Below, one piece after another: positions 1-6,804 of a stretch of 6,883 nucleotides of DNA. The notes under the pieces were generated by a model, which saw nothing but the letters and a program-made list of their open reading frames with translations, had not been told where the DNA came from and did no database searches. Position 1 is the first letter of the stretch. The number at the start of each line of letters is the position of its first letter. The stretch is from CAIJMU01 sp035531315 (GTDB taxonomy: Bacteria > Spirochaetota > Spirochaetia > Treponematales > Rectinemataceae): NCBI GenBank assembly GCA_035531315.1, contig DATKTD010000051.1, forward strand, positions 1 to 6,883, given 5' to 3'. A program made the position numbers and the translations under genes.

Positions 1-201
1 GATGGCTGGCTGATAGGCCTCAGACGCTATTTCCGCGGCCGGCGAAGCCTGCCGCCCTCCTGGCTGCCCGAGCGTTTCGCCTCGGCCCTCGCCGACAATG
101 AGCTCGACCGAATCCTCGCCAATCCCCGGCTCTCGACCTTCGCGCATTCGGTGCTCGAGGATGGGGCCATCCTCGACTATCACAAACTCCGCCTGCTTTG
201 A
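1..201 (+). CDS. C-terminal fragment of an unidentified protein (partial)
   Basis: The frame is open from the first base and gives 66 residues ending in TGA; the start lies outside the window. The peptide begins D-G-W-L-I-G-L-R-R-Y-F-R and ends V-L-E-D-G-A-I-L-D-Y-H-K-L-R-L-L. It is rich in Arg and Leu, with no membrane segment and no motif I recognise with confidence. The ending (Leu-rich helix, then E-D-G-A-I-L-D-Y) loosely resembles the tail of small nucleotidyltransferase-domain proteins, but that is only an impression. Codon use is C-ending-rich like the other genes here, which supports real coding. It converges on the DUF92 gene with 31 bases between the stop codons and no clear terminator there. 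It is the only gene left of the origin that is not on the strand co-directional with leftward replication. Confidence 0.6.
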   Translation, partial: DGWLIGLRRYFRGRRSLPPSWLPERFASALADNELDRILANPRLSTFAHSVLEDGAILDYHKLRLL

Positions 202-232
202 GCCAAGGAGACAGGTCGGAGCTGCGCGGGGC

Positions 233-1717
233 CTAGCGGAAGATCGCGTAGGCCCCGGTGGCGACAGCCGTGGCCGCGATGGTGCTCGCAAAGTTCACGA
301 GGTCGTTGTTGAACCAACGAAGGCCCCTGACCAGGATATTGGGCTTGCCGTCGCTGATCGGCCTTTCGGTGTATAAGCCGGTTACTACACAGGTGTACTG
401 TGCCTGGAAGGCCGCGCCGAGGAGGGAGTCGATAACAGAGCCCGCGAAGCCGCCCAGTGAGGCGATAAGGGCTATGAGACCCCATTCGACGCGGGCGTCG
501 GCCAGGCTGGCATAGCTGGCGGCAAAGAGGACACCGATGAAGGCCGCGCCGAGGGCCGAGGCGAGGAAGCCGAGCGGAGTCACCCCGCCCGAGGCCCCCG
601 CCGGAACCTCCTTCCCCGTCAGTATCGAACGGGGAAGTGCCCGATAAAGAACCCCTAATTCGCTGGCCCAGGTGTCCGCATTGGCTGCCGCAAAGCTTGT
701 CGCAAAGGCGGCCAGCCAGAGGGCGTCGTGGGTCAGGCCATACAGTAGGGCCGCCAGGGAGGCCGCCCCTGCATTCGCGAGGACCTGGAAGGCGTCTCTG
801 CGGCTCCCCTTTTCCTCGACCTGGCTTGCCCCGCGCCTGCCTTCCGCCAGCCGGCCGATCACCGTCGAAGAGAGGAAGAAGCCAGCCAAGAGGCCATAGG
901 CCGCGACACCTCCGGCCACCAGTATCAGTGTGCCCACCGCCGCCCCAATCACGGCCCCGCTGCCGTCGACAGCCCTCTTGCGATAGGCACCGATGGCGAC
1001 GAGGGCGTTGAGGGCTGCGGCAGCGGCATAGGGACCGGCCAGGGGCGTGGAGGCGACAAAGACATAGAAGAGGGTCGACAGGATGGGCACGCTGAGGTTG
1101 TCGAGGCCGAAGGGGGTCGCCAACTCGACAAGGGCCGCAAAAAAGGCCGTCGCACCGGCCCTAAGGAAGATCTCCCAGGGCGATAGACCAGGGACAAAAT
1201 AGGCGGTCATGGCGGCCGTCGTCGCGAAGGCGAAGAGGACCATGGCCCCCGAGCCTTCGATGCTCTTCTTCGATCCAAAGACCTCAAAGGGCCTCTGCCC
1301 GAAACGCTGCCCGATCACGGCGGCCATGCCATCGCCCCAGCCCATGACCAGGACACCGATCCCCGCCTCCCAGCGCGTCACAATGCCGAGGAGTTCCAGA
1401 CCGATCAGGGCAGCCAAGGAGAGGGGGAACCAGATGGTCCCCAGGTTGCGGCTGTGTTGAGGATCCTCCATGGCCTTGAAAACGTGGCGGCGGTAGGAAA
1501 AGGTATTGATGCCGACAAAGATGAGGGCACCGACCATGCCGGCAAGGGGGGAAACGATAAGGGCCACATAGAGGAGCCACCAATGGGCCACGCCTATATG
1601 GACAAGCTTCCGAGTCATGGCCGGTTTCAATAGACCACGGCCCAAGAGAAGGGTCGCGACTCCTATGAAGGCAAAGATGAAAAGAAATGATTCCCCGAGG
1701 GCTAGAATATCTCTCAC
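233..1717 (-). CDS. Membrane protein: phytol/dolichol kinase-like domain fused to DUF92 domain
   Basis: A 494-residue, very hydrophobic protein with roughly 13-14 membrane segments. The N-terminal half (about 1-240) resembles the SEC59/DGK1/VTE5 CTP-dependent polyprenol kinases: R36-K-L-V-H40, G128-D-G-M-A-A-V-I-G and K150-K-S-I-E-G-S. The C-terminal half (about 235-494) matches DUF92 (TMEM19, plant VTE6, cyanobacterial phytyl-phosphate kinase): N346-A-D-T-W-A-S-E-L-G, G377-G-V-T-P-L-G, G426-S-V-I-D-S-L-L-G and N470-N-D-L-V-N. In plants VTE5 makes phytyl phosphate and VTE6 makes the diphosphate, so one chain could carry out both steps on an isoprenoid alcohol at the membrane; the substrate here is unknown. 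The start is GTG: an A-A-G-G-G-G-G ribosome site lies 6 bases upstream, and an ATG 5 bases before the GTG is out of frame and stops after two codons. The linker at about 288-310 is charged. The gene follows the gyrA terminator and is probably transcribed separately. Confidence 0.85.
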   Translation of the reverse strand: MRDILALGESFLFIFAFIGVATLLLGRGLLKPAMTRKLVHIGVAHWWLLYVALIVSPLAGMVGALIFVGINTFSYRRHVFKAMEDPQHSRNLGTIWFPLSLAALIGLELLGIVTRWEAGIGVLVMGWGDGMAAVIGQRFGQRPFEVFGSKKSIEGSGAMVLFAFATTAAMTAYFVPGLSPWEIFLRAGATAFFAALVELATPFGLDNLSVPILSTLFYVFVASTPLAGPYAAAAALNALVAIGAYRKRAVDGSGAVIGAAVGTLILVAGGVAAYGLLAGFFLSSTVIGRLAEGRRGASQVEEKGSRRDAFQVLANAGAASLAALLYGLTHDALWLAAFATSFAAANADTWASELGVLYRALPRSILTGKEVPAGASGGVTPLGFLASALGAAFIGVLFAASYASLADARVEWGLIALIASLGGFAGSVIDSLLGAAFQAQYTCVVTGLYTERPISDGKPNILVRGLRWFNNDLVNFASTIAATAVATGAYAIFR

Positions 1718-1787
1718 GCCATTCCCCCTTCCTGATTAGGAGCATAGCGGAAAAGGGCGACGGAAAAAAAGTCTCTCCGTCCGGCAA
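1718..1787. other. Upstream region of the DUF92-fusion gene
   Basis: These 70 bases separate the GTG start from the left parS site. On the minus strand they hold the ribosome site A-A-G-G-G-G-G (1724-1730), a run of seven T, and an imperfectly placed TATGCT that could be a -10 element; no matching -35 is visible. A 6-bp inverted repeat (1759-1764 GACGGA with 1776-1781 TCCGTC, 11-base loop) surrounds the T-run. No promoter is convincing, so whether the gene has its own promoter or relies on read-through of the gyrA terminator cannot be settled here. Confidence 0.35.
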
Positions 1788-1803
1788 TGTTTCACGTGAA
1801 ACA
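1788..1803. promoter_or_regulatory. parS site 1 (ParB-binding palindrome)
   Basis: The 16-base sequence TGTTTCACGTGAAACA is a perfect palindrome and identical to the canonical chromosomal parS first defined in Bacillus subtilis. ParB (Spo0J) loads here, spreads as a CTP-dependent clamp and recruits ParA and SMC to move the origin region apart. Its position about 5 kb from the putative oriC is typical. It lies outside the gyrA transcript, beyond the terminator. Confidence 0.93.
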
Positions 1804-1820
1804 AGGCTGGGATGCGCAGC

Positions 1821-1849
1821 AAAAAAACGGGCGCCCATCTGGGCGCCCG
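1821..1849 (-). terminator. Rho-independent terminator of gyrBA
   Basis: Read on the minus strand, a 9-bp perfect G+C stem (1828-1836 paired with 1841-1849) with a 4-base loop is followed directly by seven T (1827-1821). Each arm contains the self-complementary octamer GGGCGCCC. It starts 24 bases past the gyrA stop and is oriented to end the gyrB-gyrA transcript. On the plus strand the hairpin is followed only by CTTTGTTTC after a C, so it is a weaker terminator in that direction. Confidence 0.93.
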
Positions 1850-1853
1850 CCTT

Positions 1854-1869
1854 TGTTTCACGTGAAACA
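1854..1869. promoter_or_regulatory. parS site 2 (ParB-binding palindrome)
   Basis: A second perfect TGTTTCACGTGAAACA, 66 bases from the first (start to start). It sits 3 bases past the gyrA stop codon and before the terminator, so it lies inside the transcribed 3' untranslated region of gyrA. Identity to the known 16-bp consensus at two places 50 bases apart makes chance very unlikely. Confidence 0.93.
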
Positions 1870-1872
1870 ATC

Positions 1873-4434
1873 CTATTCTTCGAGGTCTTCGTTGGACTCG
1901 GCTTCGGCCTGCTCTTCCTCTTCGCCGGGAACAGGCTCGTCGAGCCGGGCGACTTCCTTCTCGATGATGGCCGCTTCCACGGCGACCTCGGCGAGGACGG
2001 TGGCATCCTCTTCCCTGGCCACCTTGTCCAGCCCGATGACGAAGTCGGGCTTGTCGATATTAACGACGCGCACGCCCTTCGCTCCCTTGCCCTGGTCGGC
2101 CACCGAATCGGCGCTGATCTTGAGGGTCTTTCCGAGGGAGGTGATGACGACGACGTCGTCATTGTCGCTGACGGTGATGGCGTCGACAATCTCGCCCGTC
2201 TTTTCATCGGGGGTGTAGATCATCTGACCACCGGTAGCCCGGCCGTGGGGACTGAAGTAGTCGAAGTCCACCCTCTTTCCATAACCATATTCCGAAAGGA
2301 TGAACATCTTTTCCTTTGAACTGACACGGAGCATGCCCGCCAGCTCGTCCGAATCCCTGAGCTTGATGCCGCAGACGCCACGGGTGGCCCGCCCGAGGAC
2401 GCGGACGTCCTCCTCCGAGATACGGAGGGCCTGGCCCTTCTTCGTGATGAGGACAACCTCATCCTTGCCCTTGGTCAGACAGGCGGAGACGAGGCGGTCG
2501 CCCTCGTCGAATTTGATCGCGATGATGCCCCGCGTCTTGGCGTTGACGAACTCGCTGGTCGCCACCTTCTTCACGACACCCCGCAGGGTCCCCATGAAGA
2601 TGTATTCGAGTTCGGAGAAGTCCTCGAAGTCGACGATGGTGGTGATCTCTTCGTTGGGGCTGATCGCGAGGAGACCCTTGAGGTGGGTGCCCCTGGCCGC
2701 GCGGCTGGCCTCGGGTATCTCGTGGACCTTGAGCCAATAGCCCTTGCCCGCGTTCGAGATGAAGAGGATGTAGTCGTGGGTGTTGGCGACGAAGAGCTGT
2801 TGGATGAAGTCCTCGTCCATCAGGGTCGTCGAGTTCGAGCCCTTGCCGCCGCGGCCCTGGTTCCGGTAGGCCGAGGCGGGAACGCGCTTAACGAAGCCCT
2901 TGTTGGAGATGAGGATGACCATCTCCTCGCGCATAATGAGGTCCTCGATGTTGAATTGCTCAATCTCGTCGGGGAGGATCTCGGTGCGTCGCTTGTCGCC
3001 ATAGCGCTTGGAGAGGTCGAGGGTCTCGGCCTTGACCACCTCGAGGAGCTTGGCGTCGCTCGCCAGGAGGTCTCGGAGGAAGGCTATCCTGGCCTCGGTC
3101 TCGGAGAGCTCTGCCTGGACCTTTTCGACCTCGAGGGAGGTGAGGCGGGCAAGGCGCATGTCGAGGATGGCCTGGGCCTGGATCTCATCGAGGGCGAAGC
3201 GTTCGCCGAGGCGCTTTCGGGCCAGCTCGGTGTCGCGGGAGGAGCGGATGATCTGCACGACCTCGTCGATGTTCGTGAGGGCGATGACGAGGCCACGGAG
3301 GATGTGGGCCTTTTCTTCAGCCTTGCGGAGCTCGAAACGGGATCGCCTCGTCACCACCTCGACGCGATGCTTCACGAAATAATGGATGAGCTCCTTGAGG
3401 CCGAGCTGCTTAGGCCTGCCCTCGACCAGGGCCAGGTTCGTGATGCCGAAGCTGGACTGGAGGGGCGTGTGAGCGAAGAGGCGGTTGAGGACGAGCTTGG
3501 GTATGGCGCCCTTTTTGAGCTCGAGGACGATGCGGAGGCCGTCGCGGTCGGATTCGTCGCGAAGGTCGCTGACCCCCTCCATGGCCTTGTCGCGGATGAG
3601 GTCGGCTATGCGGGTGATCAGGGTCGTCTTGTTGACGGCATAGGGTATCTCGGTGAAGACGATCTGTTCGCGGCCGCCCTTCATCGTCTCGATGGTGAAC
3701 TTACCGCGGACGATTACCTTTCCCCGGCCCGTGACATAGGCCTCGCGGATGCCCTTGAGGCCAAAGACAATGCCTCCCGTCGGGAAATCGGGGCCTTTTA
3801 TGTGGCGCATCAGGCCGTCGATGGTGATCTCGGGGTCTTCGATGTAGGCGGCGATGGCCTCGGCCGTCTCCACGAGGTTGTGGGGAGCCATGTTGGTCGC
3901 CATGCCGACCGCTATGCCCGAGGAGCCGTTGACGATGAGGTTGGGGAGGGCCGAGGGCAGTACCGTCGGCTCCTTGAGGCTTTCGTCGTAGTTCGGCGCG
4001 AAGTCCACCGTCTCCTTGTCGAGATCGACGAGCATTTCCTCGCCGGCCCGGGAGAGCTTGGCCTCGGTGTAACGGCTGGCCGCGGGCGGATCGCCGTCGA
4101 TGGAGCCAAAGTTGCCCTGGCCATGGACCAGGGGATAGCGCAGCGAAAAGTCCTGGGCCATACGCACCAGGGCGTCGTAGAGGGAGAGGTCGCCGTGGGG
4201 GTGGTACTTTCCCATGGCGTCGCCGGTGATACGCGCCGATTTCTTCGTGGCGGAGCCCGGGCGGAGACCCAGCTCGTCCATCGCGAAGAGGAGGCGGCGA
4301 TGCACGGGTTTGAGGCCGTCGCGGACGTCGGGGAGGGCCCTGGCCACGATGACGGACATCGCGTAGTTGAGATAGGCGGTCTTTACCTCGTCCTCGATGG
4401 GGACGGAAATCACCTTGCCGGTCAATTCAGCCAT
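1873..4434 (-). CDS. gyrA: DNA gyrase subunit A
   Basis: An 853-residue protein of normal GyrA length. It is the breakage-reunion and DNA-wrapping subunit of the A2B2 gyrase, which introduces negative supercoils using ATP. The winged-helix region carries K76-Y-H-P-H-G-D and the catalytic tyrosine Y122 in A-S-R-Y-T-E. The tower and coiled-coil follow, with I423-L-D-M-R-L-A-R-L-T-S-L-E. The C-terminal pinwheel has a GyrA box, Q526-G-R-G-G-K-G532, which distinguishes gyrase from topoisomerase IV ParC. The tail from about 837 is acidic; in Escherichia coli such a tail modulates wrapping. The ATG is supported by A-A-G-G-A 8 bases upstream. It lies 38 bases after gyrB and is surely co-transcribed; it ends at TAG just before parS 2. 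Odd point: residue 83 (E. coli numbering coincides) is Leu (codon at 4186-4188), while D87 is kept. Confidence 0.98.
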   Translation of the reverse strand: MAELTGKVISVPIEDEVKTAYLNYAMSVIVARALPDVRDGLKPVHRRLLFAMDELGLRPGSATKKSARITGDAMGKYHPHGDLSLYDALVRMAQDFSLRYPLVHGQGNFGSIDGDPPAASRYTEAKLSRAGEEMLVDLDKETVDFAPNYDESLKEPTVLPSALPNLIVNGSSGIAVGMATNMAPHNLVETAEAIAAYIEDPEITIDGLMRHIKGPDFPTGGIVFGLKGIREAYVTGRGKVIVRGKFTIETMKGGREQIVFTEIPYAVNKTTLITRIADLIRDKAMEGVSDLRDESDRDGLRIVLELKKGAIPKLVLNRLFAHTPLQSSFGITNLALVEGRPKQLGLKELIHYFVKHRVEVVTRRSRFELRKAEEKAHILRGLVIALTNIDEVVQIIRSSRDTELARKRLGERFALDEIQAQAILDMRLARLTSLEVEKVQAELSETEARIAFLRDLLASDAKLLEVVKAETLDLSKRYGDKRRTEILPDEIEQFNIEDLIMREEMVILISNKGFVKRVPASAYRNQGRGGKGSNSTTLMDEDFIQQLFVANTHDYILFISNAGKGYWLKVHEIPEASRAARGTHLKGLLAISPNEEITTIVDFEDFSELEYIFMGTLRGVVKKVATSEFVNAKTRGIIAIKFDEGDRLVSACLTKGKDEVVLITKKGQALRISEEDVRVLGRATRGVCGIKLRDSDELAGMLRVSSKEKMFILSEYGYGKRVDFDYFSPHGRATGGQMIYTPDEKTGEIVDAITVSDNDDVVVITSLGKTLKISADSVADQGKGAKGVRVVNIDKPDFVIGLDKVAREEDATVLAEVAVEAAIIEKEVARLDEPVPGEEEEQAEAESNEDLEE

Positions 4435-4472
4435 AGTTCGGATCCTTCGCAGCTAGCCATGTCATGCATGGA

Positions 4473-6380
4473 TTACACATCGAGATTGGAAACGGCGAGG
4501 GCATTTTCTTCGATGAAGCGCCGACGCGGTTCCACCTGCTCGCCCATCAGGGTCGTGAAGATGTCCTCGGCCTGCACGGCGTCTTCCATCGTGATCCTCG
4601 TGATGTTCCTGACCGCGGGATTCATCGTCGTCTCCCAGAGCTGGTCGGGATTCATCTCGCCCAAGCCCTTGTAGCGCTGGATGGCCACCTTCTCGGGGTC
4701 CTTGCCGGAGCCCTTCAGGATTATGTCCTTCTCCGCGTCGTCGTAGGCGTAGTGGATCTGTTTATCGAAGCTGATCTTGTAGAGGGGCGGCATGGCCAGG
4801 TAGACATGGCCCTTTTCGATGAGGGCCGTCATGTACCTATAGAAGAAGGTGAGGAGGAGGGTCCTGATATGCGAACCGTCGACGTCGGCATCGGCCATGA
4901 TGATGACCTTGTGGTAGCGGAGCTTGTCGACGTCGAACTCCGTGCCGATGTTCGCCCCGAGGCTCTGGATGATGGGCTGGAGTTTGTCGTTGCCGATGAC
5001 CTTGTCGATGCGGGTCTTTTCGACGTTGAGCATCTTGCCCCACAAAGGGAGGATGGCCTGGAAGGTCCGGTCTCGGCCCATCTTGGCCGAACCGCCTGCC
5101 GAATCTCCCTCGACGATGTAGATTTCGCACTTCGAGGGATCCTTTTCGGAGCAGTCGGCGAGTTTACCGGGCAGGCCGGAGGACTCGAGGAAGGACTTGC
5201 GCCGCGTCAGCTCGCGGGCCTGACGGGCGGCGATGCGGGCCCTGGCGGCCATCAGGCTCTTCTCGAGGATGGCGTTGATGACCTCGGGGTATTTCTGGAA
5301 GAAGAGGTCGAATTGGTCGGTGCAGAAGCCCTCGACGATGCCCTTGACCTCGGAGTTGCCGAGCTTGCCCTTGGTCTGACCCTCGAACTGGGGCTCGACG
5401 ACCTTGACCGAGAGGATGGCGGTGAGTCCTTCACGGACGTCGTCGCCCGAGAGACCCTCGTCGAGCTTCTTCGCGAGCTTGGACTTCTTGAGGAAGTCGT
5501 TGATGGTCTTGGTGAGGGCTGCCCGGAATCCGATAAGGTGGGTGCCTCCCTCCCTCGTATTGATGCCATTGACGAAGGAGAACATCGTCTCGTTGAAGCC
5601 GTCGTTGTACTGGAGGCCGACCTCGATCTCGACATCGTCTTTCGAGCCGAAGAGGTATATCGGCTCCTTATGGAGGACGGTCTTGTTCTTGTTGAGGTGT
5701 TCGACGAATTCCCGAAGCCCCCCGTCGAACTTGAATTCGGATTGGCGGGGCTGCGAAAGACGCTCGTCGGCCAGGACGATGCGGATGCCCTTGTTGAGGA
5801 AGGCGAGCTCCCGGAGACGATTGGCGAGGACATCGAAGGAGTAGAGGGTCTCCTCGAAGATGGTCGGATCGGCCTGGAAGCGAATGGTCGTTCCGCGCTT
5901 GTCCGTCTCGCCCACGATATGGACGGGGCCTTCGGCGATGCCACAGAGGTACTTTTGGAAGTGGATCTGGCCATCTCTGTGGACAGAGGCTTCGCACCAG
6001 GTGGAAAGGGCGTTGACGACGGAGACACCGACGCCATGGAGACCACCGGAGACTTTGTAGCTTTTTTTGTCGAACTTGCCGCCGGCGTGGAGCTTGGTCA
6101 TGACCAGCTCGAGGGCCGAAACGCCCTCCTCGGGATGGATGTCGACGGGAATGCCTCGTCCGTTATCCTCGACCCGGACGATATCGTTCTTTTCAAGGAC
6201 GACGAGGATGTCGTCGCAATGTCCCTGGAGGGCCTCGTCGATGGAGTTGTCGACCACCTCGTACACGAGATGATGGAGGCCGTCGATGCCGGTGGAACCG
6301 ATGTACATGCCGGGGCGCTTGCGCACCGCCTCGAGCCCCTTGAGAACCTGTATGCTTTCCGCTGAGTAAGTGGATTCCAT
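4473..6380 (-). CDS. gyrB: DNA gyrase subunit B
   Basis: A 635-residue ATPase and TOPRIM subunit of gyrase, of the short type without the insertion seen in enterobacteria. The GHKL ATPase motifs are E41-V-V-D-N45, E71-D-N-G-R-G-I-P and G112-G-L-H-G-V-G-V. The TOPRIM centre is E424-G-D-S-A-G-G-S-A-K and D497-A-D-V-D-G; the C-terminal signature is R569-Y-K-G-L-G-E-M-N-P. I chose the ATG at 6380 because M-E-S-T-Y-S-A-E-S-I-Q-V-L-K-G-L-E-A-V-R begins as GyrB proteins usually do, with G-G-G-G-C-A-G-G just upstream. The frame stays open to an ATG at 6512, but that 44-residue extension looks unconserved, lacks a ribosome site, and would leave only about 11 bases of leader. Odd point: position 447, Lys in E. 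coli, is Trp. First gene of gyrBA, divergent from dnaA. Confidence 0.97.
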   Translation of the reverse strand: MESTYSAESIQVLKGLEAVRKRPGMYIGSTGIDGLHHLVYEVVDNSIDEALQGHCDDILVVLEKNDIVRVEDNGRGIPVDIHPEEGVSALELVMTKLHAGGKFDKKSYKVSGGLHGVGVSVVNALSTWCEASVHRDGQIHFQKYLCGIAEGPVHIVGETDKRGTTIRFQADPTIFEETLYSFDVLANRLRELAFLNKGIRIVLADERLSQPRQSEFKFDGGLREFVEHLNKNKTVLHKEPIYLFGSKDDVEIEVGLQYNDGFNETMFSFVNGINTREGGTHLIGFRAALTKTINDFLKKSKLAKKLDEGLSGDDVREGLTAILSVKVVEPQFEGQTKGKLGNSEVKGIVEGFCTDQFDLFFQKYPEVINAILEKSLMAARARIAARQARELTRRKSFLESSGLPGKLADCSEKDPSKCEIYIVEGDSAGGSAKMGRDRTFQAILPLWGKMLNVEKTRIDKVIGNDKLQPIIQSLGANIGTEFDVDKLRYHKVIIMADADVDGSHIRTLLLTFFYRYMTALIEKGHVYLAMPPLYKISFDKQIHYAYDDAEKDIILKGSGKDPEKVAIQRYKGLGEMNPDQLWETTMNPAVRNITRITMEDAVQAEDIFTTLMGEQVEPRRRFIEENALAVSNLDV

Positions 6381-6523
6381 GGACCTGCCCCGAAGAGTGT
6401 TGGCGGCCGGATGACCGGCATCAGACTGATCCTTGTCCTCGAAACCGTCGGCGGGCCGGCTTGAACCACCTTTGCCGATCGAGATACATGCTTGTGGATG
6501 CGTTTTCGGCATGAGGACGAAGG
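6381..6523 (-). promoter_or_regulatory. 5' leader of gyrB
   Basis: The predicted transcription start (about 7 bases past the TATAAT) leaves roughly 143 untranslated bases before the chosen gyrB start. The leader contains a small hairpin (GCCGG at 6406-6410 with CCGGC at 6415-6419, 4-base loop) close to the ribosome site. The stretch is also open in the gyrB frame from an ATG at 6512, so an N-terminally longer GyrB cannot be fully excluded. No riboswitch family is recognised. Confidence 0.45.
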
Positions 6524-6529
6524 TAAAGG

Positions 6530-6559
6530 ATTATACCCGGCGGAAGGCCTTCAAGTAAA
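6530..6559 (-). promoter_or_regulatory. Predicted gyrBA promoter (sigma-70 type)
   Basis: On the minus strand there is a perfect -10 TATAAT (6530-6535) with a four-of-six -35 TTTACT (6554-6559) at 18-base spacing. It lies between the putative origin and gyrB. A perfect DnaA box at 6591-6599 is about 30 bases upstream of the -35 element, so DnaA or supercoiling could influence it; that is inference. Confidence 0.65.
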
Positions 6560-6590
6560 GAAGATGATCTCCAATCGATAAAACCCAGCC

Positions 6591-6599
6591 TGTGGATAA
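6591..6599 (-). promoter_or_regulatory. DnaA box, left (perfect consensus)
   Basis: TGTGGATAA on the plus strand is the exact reverse complement of TTATCCACA. A degenerate box, TGTTGACAA (6602-6610), follows after 2 bases in the same orientation. Confidence 0.85.
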
Positions 6600-6680
6600 G
6601 CTGTTGACAAAACTGGGACCATATCGGGGCGAAATCTCCGTTACGGGAAACAACAACACAGCTGAATAGCAGAGTCCGGA

Positions 6681-6750
6681 AGTTTTATTGCTATTTTATA
6701 TTGCCACATATATTTAACTCATTCTTAAAATCGTTGAATCAAAATCCGAT
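6681..6750. other. A+T-rich stretch, candidate DNA unwinding element
   Basis: Roughly 70 bases dominated by A and T, with T-rich and TATA-like runs, in an otherwise G+C-rich window and flanked by DnaA boxes on both sides. The exact unwinding point cannot be read by eye. Confidence 0.6.
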
Positions 6751-6804
6751 TCCGGGTAACCGGCGATACAGAGAAAAAGATCCGGAATTTTCCCATCCTT
6801 TTGC

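Noticed and set aside
1821..1869. The repeated GGGCGCCC and palindromes as a mobile-element end or attachment site.
   Set aside because: The octamers are the two arms of a classic terminator hairpin, and the other palindromes are exact parS; no transposase or target duplication is present.
1284..2207. A 307-residue minus-strand frame overlapping gyrA and the DUF92 gene.
   Set aside because: It is out of frame with both well-supported genes and bridges the terminator; composition is Ser/Arg/Pro-rich shadow sequence.
1687..2319. Plus-strand open frames spanning the parS region and the gyrA 3' end.
   Set aside because: They run through two parS sites and a terminator and then antisense to gyrA; no plausible ribosome site or protein family.
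2683..4674. A 663-residue open frame on the plus strand opposite gyrA.
   Set aside because: It mirrors gyrA codons: with C-rich third positions the antisense frame rarely meets stops. The translation is low-complexity (Glu, Asp, Val, Leu, Gly) with no family features or ribosome site, while gyrA is unmistakable.
4464..6365. A 633-residue open frame on the plus strand opposite gyrB.
   Set aside because: Same antisense effect as opposite gyrA; composition is skewed to acidic residues, with no recognisable domain.
6493..6501. TGTGGATGC as a further DnaA box.
   Set aside because: Two mismatches in the core, located in the gyrB leader away from the other boxes; too weak to annotate.
6604..6632. 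TTGACA at 6604-6609 as a plus-strand promoter for dnaA.
   Set aside because: No TATAAT-like element lies at 16-18 bases; it is better read as part of the degenerate DnaA box 6602-6610.
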